A DNA stretch of 36,666 nucleotides. Origin: Saprospiraceae bacterium. GTDB taxonomy: Bacteria > Bacteroidota > Bacteroidia > Chitinophagales > Saprospiraceae. Positions 32,101 through 36,666 of the stretch are shown one piece after another. Within the stretch, counting starts at the first letter, position 1. Every line of letters starts with the position of its first letter. Made by a program: the position numbers and the translations under genes. The notes under the pieces were generated by a model. It was not told the origin of the DNA and searched no databases. It was given only the letters and a program-made list of their open reading frames with translations. The stretch is taken from contig JAEUUT010000164.1 of assembly GCA_016787415.1 (NCBI GenBank), positions 1 through 36,666 on the forward strand, written 5' to 3'.

Positions 32101-35100
32101 TCTTGAACGGTACCTACTTCGCAGCAGTAGAATTTGATCGAATCGTTTTCTGCCGTTGCAATATCATATTCACATTCATTCAGGCCGGTAATACAACTGC
32201 TGTATGGCGGCACACGCCGGATGGTAAAAGTGACGTCGCCACAATTATCATACGAGCCCTGGTCGAAATTGGAGGCTGGAACAACTGCCACGCCCGCAAA
32301 ATCGCATCCATTGTTCAGGGTGTAACAGTCGCTCGGGTCGTCGATGCCAATGGCAACAATAGTATACTGCGTGCACGAAGGAATCGGCGGAGCGTAGTCG
32401 TTTACGGTCAGTTCAAAGGAACAGGAACTCTGATTTCCACAGTTGTCCAAAGCAAAATAGGTCACATAGTGCGTACCCACGGGCAGGCATGGTGTATTGC
32501 CAAAAACAGCCAGGGTATCGCGGTCGCCGGTGTTGTTTCCGGGGAAATTATTGAGCGTTCCACTCAATACGATGGTGTTTACGATATTCTGGGTCGCCGG
32601 ATCCACCACTTCAATTTCCGCTCTGACACTGGTAATTCTCGAGCATCCGTCGTCCACAATTACGTCGGGAAGGTTGATCGTTCCGCAGCAGGCGAATGGG
32701 TCGGTTGTGACAGAAATATCTGCCGGGCAATCGATGGTCGGGCCTGTGAGGTCGCGCACCCTGATATACTGGGTATGTGTGATGATATTGTTCGAGCACA
32801 CATCGGTAGCCGTCCAGGTTCGGGTAATGTTATAGGAACCATCGCAGAGTGTAGCCACTACATCTATATGATTGAACGTAGCGAGGTTGCCCGGAGGCAG
32901 GTTGAATATGGTCGGCTGTCCTTGCAGCCCCTGGCTTTCGATCCATTCCGGCGTCGGATAGGCGCCGGTGATACAACTAAATGCAGGTTCGTCGAAATCG
33001 TCGTAGTTCGGAGGGAACATGAAATCTTCCAGTTCTACCGGGCGTAGCAGTTTGATGTTTTGCACGCAGGAAGTGCTGTTACCGCTTTGGTCAACGGCAG
33101 TCCAGGTACGCATAACGATGGCCGAAAAGCCCGTTTCGCAAGGCTGTGGTGTGGTCCAGTCGGTATAACTCAATGTTACGTCGCTGCAATAGTCAATCAC
33201 GCCAGCCGGGGCCAGGTATTTGTTGTTGGGCAGGGCTACGAGCGGCGGCAAGGTCAGGTCGTTGGGGAAACCGACGGTGAAAATGCCGTTCATCCGGACA
33301 TACAGGTTGATCAGTTCGATTTTGGAAATGTCGTTGCCTGCATTGGTATCGTTGATTCTCAAAATCCAGTTTCCGTTTGCCTGCTGGTTGTCAAAACTGC
33401 TGAACGAGCCCGCGCCATTCGGAATACGAACGCGAATATTGGTCGTCAGCGCAGGGCAGGTCATGGTATTGGCGCCCTCGTCGTCGAAGCGTGCCCAGAT
33501 GGTGCTGGCGCCGCAACCGCTTACATTATCCCATACCTTTACAATGGTGCCCGAGGGGCTTTCCAGTTCGATATCCAGGTTGCCAAAAAATGCATCCTGC
33601 GATATTTTTAGCCCCAGGTCAACATCTTTTACAACAGCGCCATCAGGTCCGGAAACCGGAATCGTGAAACTTCTGGTCTGGAAATCCACCACATTTACAG
33701 GCAGTTCGGTGATAGAGAAGCGGAGTGTGGCTTCCGTTTCCTGCTCAAAAGTGGGCGAGAGTGGATAGTTGGCGGGAACAGTTACCGTGTTGCATTCCAG
33801 TACAGGCGGAACGTTGTCCATAATTTTCACATCACCGTAGCATTTATTCGTGGTAACTGGGTCGGTCACACGTACGCGGTAGGTTTTGCCAATATCGGCA
33901 GCGCCCACTACGGCCGGCACCCAGGGGCCATTACCATACGGAGGTGTTTTGTCGAGTTCGACGATGTAGTTATCATAACAACCGTACGGGCCGCCTTCCA
34001 GTACCTGGTCGGCCAGGATGACATCCGAGCAGCCTTCGCCCAGGGAAAAGTGTACAAGGTCGTTGCACACCAAACCCGTAATCGGGTTAGGGAAAGGTGC
34101 TACCGTTACTTTGAAGGAGCAGTCAGCAGGGTTGTTATTGGCATCCACGCAATGGAACGTATTGATCGTTTCGCCCACAGGGTAAGGTTGATTGGGTGCA
34201 ATACCGGCCATTTGTTGGGGTACGCTGACAACTTCCCTGAAATATCCTACCGAACCGTTGTAGGAACGATCGGCAAATGTAGTACCGAAAGCATACTGCT
34301 TGCCCGCGCCGGGATTGGAGGAAACACGCAGGTTTCCATCATCTACCTGGCGGTTGCCTTCTGTATAGTTGAGCGGAGCGCCGCTTGTGCTGGTCAGGTA
34401 AATACCTTTCGTCTGACCGGGGTTCAATACAATACTGAAGCCGGTGATCGGGGTGCCTGAACCCGGAGAGACAGAAGTCACAGTACGGGTGCCTGCGAGT
34501 GTCCAGGCTGCCGGGTTGTTGGCATTACTTTGCCACGAACTGGAGGACGTTGTGTAGTACAACTCCATCTGCCAGGTACCCACATTCAGAGAAGGAGAGA
34601 AATTCGTAATGGTGAGCGGCGTATTGCCGATGTTTTTCACATCAAACATGACACCTGCCTGAGAGTTGTTGAAATCGATTGGATGCGAAACGGTACCACT
34701 GGCCGTGTAAGGGCAGTTGTCGGTGCAGGTAACGGAATAACTGTAGTTGACGGTGCATTCGCCCGGTTCGAGCGTGAGCGTCACGTCGCCGGGGCAGTTG
34801 AGTTGCGGAGAAGTGTTGTCCGTTACGGTAATGGTCTGATTGTCCGATGTTATGACGCCGTTGCCGCAGGGGTCGACGAGTTCCCAGGTAATGATATTGG
34901 TACCTACAGGCGTAGGAATGGTGGTAAAACCGGCATTATTAACAACAACAGCAGCGCCGCCGTTGATGCGGTATTGCAATTGGTAGCCGGCATTGCAGTT
35001 GTCGACAGAAAACGTAGGCAACTGAGTTGTTACATTGGCAAAACAACTGGGATTGCCCGGGCCTGTATAGGCACTCAGGTTGCCAGGTGCGTCGAGGACA

Positions 35101-35642
35101 CAGGAAATTTTTGGTATCTGACGCACGATGGCCGACCAACCCGAAAACTGGGTGGCCGCATCTGTAATCAACTGAAAAGTAAGGCCTTCGCTGGCATTGG
35201 CCCCGACGGCTGCGATGCCGGTATTGGCGGTAATGGTGCCGGGGGTACTGATCCAGTTGCCGGGGGTGAAGTTGTTGAAGGTACCGTTTCCGGTACCAGC
35301 CACTAAGTTGGTACCTACGGTATTGCTGTTGTAAATATAGAAAGCATCCCAGTTTCCTTCCACCGAAAAGGAGGTAAATGACACCTGTATTTTGTGGGTG
35401 GCAGGATCGGAAGGCAAAAAGGTCACATTTGAGTTGGCATTAGGGCTGTAAGAGCCTGCCTGGCCGCCACTGTCAAAAAAATTGTAGTAGCAATTGCCGG
35501 GTGGATTGAGGGAGAATGGACTGCCCACTGTATTGCCATTGGCAGCCATTGAAACATTCGCTTGGGCGTGTAGTTGAATCCCTACCCACATTGATGCCAC
35601 AATGAGCATCAGATATTTCCTATAAAAGTTGCTCTTTTTCAT
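29157..35642 (-). CDS. Giant multidomain T9SS surface protein (2161 residues) with dockerin-like and P-domain modules
   Basis: Signal peptide (MKKSNFYRKYLMLIVASMWV to HAQA). An N-terminal CUB-like beta domain is followed by a chain of HYR/Ig-type modules, each opening with a D-x-x-P-P-x-C-like signature (DNTSPQLNCPGDV near 275, DNVPPVLECNTV, RDLTGPTIDCPADI near 965, DKIKPICEPPLNV near 1220, DNQPPVMICPSS near 1450, CKPPSIFCQGG near 1630). A proprotein-convertase P-domain lies at about 630-790 (DAFFGNLDIELESPSGT, GNWILRINDTNAGND). A dockerin-like region with EF-hand type loops spans about 1830-1910 (DANRSGSITTFDIVELRKLI, IGDVNNSV). A cohesin-like beta region follows (about 1925-2060), and the C-terminus is a type A T9SS sorting domain (LYQNMPNPFMSSTVIGF, to MIQIK). 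It should be exported and displayed as an adhesin or matrix protein. Confidence 0.92.
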   Translation of the reverse strand: MKKSNFYRKYLMLIVASMWVGIQLHAQANVSMAANGNTVGSPFSLNPPGNCYYNFFDSGGQAGSYSPNANSNVTFLPSDPATHKIQVSFTSFSVEGNWDAFYIYNSNTVGTNLVAGTGNGTFNNFTPGNWISTPGTITANTGIAAVGANASEGLTFQLITDAATQFSGWSAIVRQIPKISCVLDAPGNLSAYTGPGNPSCFANVTTQLPTFSVDNCNAGYQLQYRINGGAAVVVNNAGFTTIPTPVGTNIITWELVDPCGNGVITSDNQTITVTDNTSPQLNCPGDVTLTLEPGECTVNYSYSVTCTDNCPYTASGTVSHPIDFNNSQAGVMFDVKNIGNTPLTITNFSPSLNVGTWQMELYYTTSSSSWQSNANNPAAWTLAGTRTVTSVSPGSGTPITGFSIVLNPGQTKGIYLTSTSGAPLNYTEGNRQVDDGNLRVSSNPGAGKQYAFGTTFADRSYNGSVGYFREVVSVPQQMAGIAPNQPYPVGETINTFHCVDANNNPADCSFKVTVAPFPNPITGLVCNDLVHFSLGEGCSDVILADQVLEGGPYGCYDNYIVELDKTPPYGNGPWVPAVVGAADIGKTYRVRVTDPVTTNKCYGDVKIMDNVPPVLECNTVTVPANYPLSPTFEQETEATLRFSITELPVNVVDFQTRSFTIPVSGPDGAVVKDVDLGLKISQDAFFGNLDIELESPSGTIVKVWDNVSGCGASTIWARFDDEGANTMTCPALTTNIRVRIPNGAGSFSSFDNQQANGNWILRINDTNAGNDISKIELINLYVRMNGIFTVGFPNDLTLPPLVALPNNKYLAPAGVIDYCSDVTLSYTDWTTPQPCETGFSAIVMRTWTAVDQSGNSTSCVQNIKLLRPVELEDFMFPPNYDDFDEPAFSCITGAYPTPEWIESQGLQGQPTIFNLPPGNLATFNHIDVVATLCDGSYNITRTWTATDVCSNNIITHTQYIRVRDLTGPTIDCPADISVTTDPFACCGTINLPDVIVDDGCSRITSVRAEIEVVDPATQNIVNTIVLSGTLNNFPGNNTGDRDTLAVFGNTPCLPVGTHYVTYFALDNCGNQSSCSFELTVNDYAPPIPSCTQYTIVAIGIDDPSDCYTLNNGCDFAGVAVVPASNFDQGSYDNCGDVTFTIRRVPPYSSCITGLNECEYDIATAENDSIKFYCCEVGTVQDVILRVYQVDALGNISHYPDGTPIFNECTIQVEVQDKIKPICEPPLNVTVSCENFDPSLWAYGVPNVYDNCCLDSTKYYQNHKGLTHSANYSQFDTTCNRGIITRTFRAYDCRGLSSSCTQKITVTYDQKFGIKFPNDVVINSCNGNGIYGEPTFYGEDCELLGVAYQDQIFTVVPDACYKIERTWTVINWCSYTPQSLCTSVPNPTPSATPDAPANLTGPIVSAPGTPSPWTSSVVKINANDTQATDYSSFWNAATSCYKYKQIIKVIDNQPPVMICPSSPDTICDNTTNNPGLWNESYWYDTHNEMHDLCEAPADLNINASDLCSGTNLSVRYLLFLDLDGDGNMETVVSSTNPPADGTVRYNNANTANFAGGTVRNFDERNVALNQKYRFTLQTSVVNGSLTAGVRWNTAGSPGNYVLPELPHGVHKIKWIVGDGCGNESVCEYTIVVRDCKPPSIFCQGGWGVTLMPTGMVTLFASDFLLQADDNCTPEENLTFGIQTAGGPQQFPLDNNGQPIISIVFDCSDIGQQTVQLWAMDQAGNADYCSAIITIQDPLNNCGGGQTQATVAGVMQTEMDYGLEECDVELSGQSPNGTAFNQFVMTNDQGYFEFPEAIPTLSDYTLTPTKDNNPLNGVTTYDLVLINKHILGLEPLASPYKMIAADANRSGSITTFDIVELRKLILGIYEDLPNNTSWRFVDRDYQFDNPANPFQSVFPENKTVSDLQGTQMENSMVAIKIGDVNNSVIANSLMSSEERSSGALVFDVEAPSTQSNNGMVKAGEMFEVTFTADQKVQGYQFTMNFGDLELIDIKPGDAMKTDNFALFSEEGALTTSWDGNEQARFTLRFKARKSGEISKMLGVSSRITKAEAYTAEGEKLDITFRFQGKDGPTITGVGFELYQNMPNPFMSSTVIGFHLPEDTQATLSIYDEAGHLIHLQRGKFSKGYNSFPIDRSMVNVNGLLTYTLQTDNDSATRKMIQIK

Positions 35643-35783
35643 AAGAGGATGATTGTTGAAAATAAAAAGTGCGGATTATGCGCGCAGCACATACGGCTTT
35701 GCGGGCGATGTCCGATCATAGCCTTCGGACACCTCCAGTGAGATGTGTGTATAAGTATCCAGTTGCAAAAAGGGGTGTTCGGA

Positions 35784-36212
35784 TTAGTTCGTAAGCGTCA
35801 CGCGTGCCTCTTCGCGCAAGGCGCGCAGCACGATCTTGGAAGTGTAGGTTGCTTCTTTTGAGAAACCGAGCGTAGCGGCAGCCGGCAGGCCCAGGTCGAG
35901 CGATTCGGCCACTGTGGCGCCCCGGTCTATTTCCTGAATAATGGCCTTGAAATAGGACACCCGCCTGATGGTATTGTCATACAGGGGCGTTCCTTCCGTG
36001 ATACCGGGAATCTGCTGGTTGAGCATAGCCACCTGGCTTTTCAACAAAGCAATGGCATCGGATGGCGATTTCCAGGAATACGCCTGGGGTTGAGGCTCCG
36101 TTTGGGGAGTCTGAGCCAGACATTGGTTTGCAAAAGCCAGCATGCCCGTCAGAAGCAATGCAAAGCGGAGCGACATCAACCAATGGCAGCCGTTTTGATA
36201 CATTTTTTTCAT
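35784..36212 (-). CDS. Small secreted protein of unknown function
   Basis: 142 residues from MKKMYQNGCHWLM at 36212 (a Met three codons later is also possible); the frame continues upstream without support. Signal peptide ending near FANQCLAQ. The mature part is mainly helical (DAIALLKSQVAMLNQQIPGI, RRVSYFKAIIQEIDRGATVAESLDLG, KIVLRALREEARV), so a small helical bundle or coiled coil is likely. It lies 141 bases upstream of the giant surface-protein gene on the same strand and may share its transcript. No family was recognised. Confidence 0.7.
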   Translation of the reverse strand: MKKMYQNGCHWLMSLRFALLLTGMLAFANQCLAQTPQTEPQPQAYSWKSPSDAIALLKSQVAMLNQQIPGITEGTPLYDNTIRRVSYFKAIIQEIDRGATVAESLDLGLPAAATLGFSKEATYTSKIVLRALREEARVTLTN

Positions 36213-36531
36213 GAGAAAAATGCGTTTAGTGAATGAAAACATTACATAAGTACATCCTCGGTGATAGTATATCCTAAGCCGAAGAGGCGGGAGGGGGATG
36301 ATGAACAAAGGTGGTTTTCAGAGCGGGCGAACCCTTTATTTTGATGGCCACTGTGCATGGCCACTTTTTGTTTTTCTGACTTTTTCATAAGATTATTTTG
36401 TTGATTATGAGAGAATTGAAGTTTTAGGTTTCCATGCCCTCTCCCTGCTTTCAGAGAGAGAGGCATGGTCCCTATATGCTTCATAGTGTTGGCCAAATGG
36501 CCGTGATGATGAAAGATTAAATTGGATGATC
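36213..36531. other. Intergenic stretch with short inverted repeats
   Basis: No convincing gene. Seen: TGGCCA-CTGTGCA-TGGCCA followed by CTTTTTGTTTTT (36345-36375), which could be a plus-strand terminator although no plus gene precedes it; an imperfect hairpin CCATGCC...GGCATGG (36432-36468); and GGCCA-AA-TGGCC (36491-36502). The word TGGCCAC recurs here and in the following repeat. Confidence 0.4.
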
Positions 36532-36666
36532 TAGTGAGTGGTGAGTAGTGAGTGGTGAGTAGTGAGTAGTGAGTAGTGAGTAGTGAGTAGTGAGTAATTT
36601 GCTTTTGGCCACTCTATATCACTATGTCAAGGGCACCCTACTCACTACTCACTACTCACTACTCAC
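36532..36666. repeat. Heptamer array TAGTGAG x9 with inverted copy, running off the window
   Basis: Nine units of TAGTGAG / TGGTGAG occupy 36532-36594. After a 43-base spacer the reverse complement CTCACTA units run from about 36638 to the window end. The two arrays can fold into a long hairpin, the same design as at 183-315. Confidence 0.93.

Noticed and set aside
30381..33047. Very long open frame (888 codons) opposite the giant surface-protein gene
   Set aside because: It is antisense to a well-supported T9SS protein and has no recognisable domain or signal; codon bias of the real gene keeps the opposite frame open. The same holds for the long antisense frames at 7383-9053, 11740-13371, 4647-5978 and 29031-30245.
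36242..36496. 84-codon minus-strand ORF upstream of the small secreted protein gene, possible small peptide precursor
   Set aside because: No family resemblance, no leader/core pattern or modifying enzymes nearby, and it runs through short inverted repeats; it looks like a chance frame.

Overview
The window looks like chromosomal DNA of a Bacteroidota bacterium, most likely in or near the Saprospiria (Lewinella/Haliscomenobacter-like). Reasons: two large secreted proteins end in type IX secretion (T9SS) sorting domains, there is a TonB-dependent receptor with an N-terminal carboxypeptidase-regulatory-like domain, several promoters fit the Bacteroidota -7 consensus TAnnTTTG, and ribosome binding sites are generally absent. 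The family assignment is inference; no rRNA or tRNA gene was found.

Layout. 1-184: end of a phosphohexomutase. 317-4498: a GNAT acetyltransferase facing a short his operon (hisG-hisD-hisC, minus strand) preceded by a complete attenuator: a 25-codon leader ORF with six consecutive His codons, alternative hairpins and an intrinsic terminator. 4620-13662: plus-strand envelope genes (LVIVD/choice-of-anchor-B T9SS protein, RND/MMPL exporter, orphan lipoprotein, TonB-dependent receptor). 14079-17607: minus-strand CBM-esterase, MarR regulator and large lipoprotein. 17764-21481: SNF2 helicase and a DUF192 lipoprotein. 21553-28326: a cluster with a membrane-anchored TPR-CHAT protease, a secreted protein with a Cys/His-rich tail, a Cys-rich cytosolic-looking protein, and, divergently, an ECF-type sigma factor followed by a membrane TPR protein. 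28337-28834: a lone paaD-like gene. 29157-36212: a 2161-residue T9SS multidomain surface protein and a small secreted protein.

Between the genes the window is unusually rich in structured repeats. Arrays of 7-base units (NAGTCNN, GATAACN, GAGGTGA/CACTTCT, TAGTGAG) sit right at gene ends, often overlapping stop codons. Several intergenic gaps hold long inverted repeats with arms of roughly 50-65 bases, and one is a MITE-like element with an apparent TAA target duplication.

The two most interesting systems are the his attenuator, where leader peptide, protector, antiterminator and terminator can all be read directly, and the sigma/TPR/Cys-rich/CHAT cluster, which could be a sensory or self-proteolytic signalling unit. 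The second is a hypothesis from gene content only.
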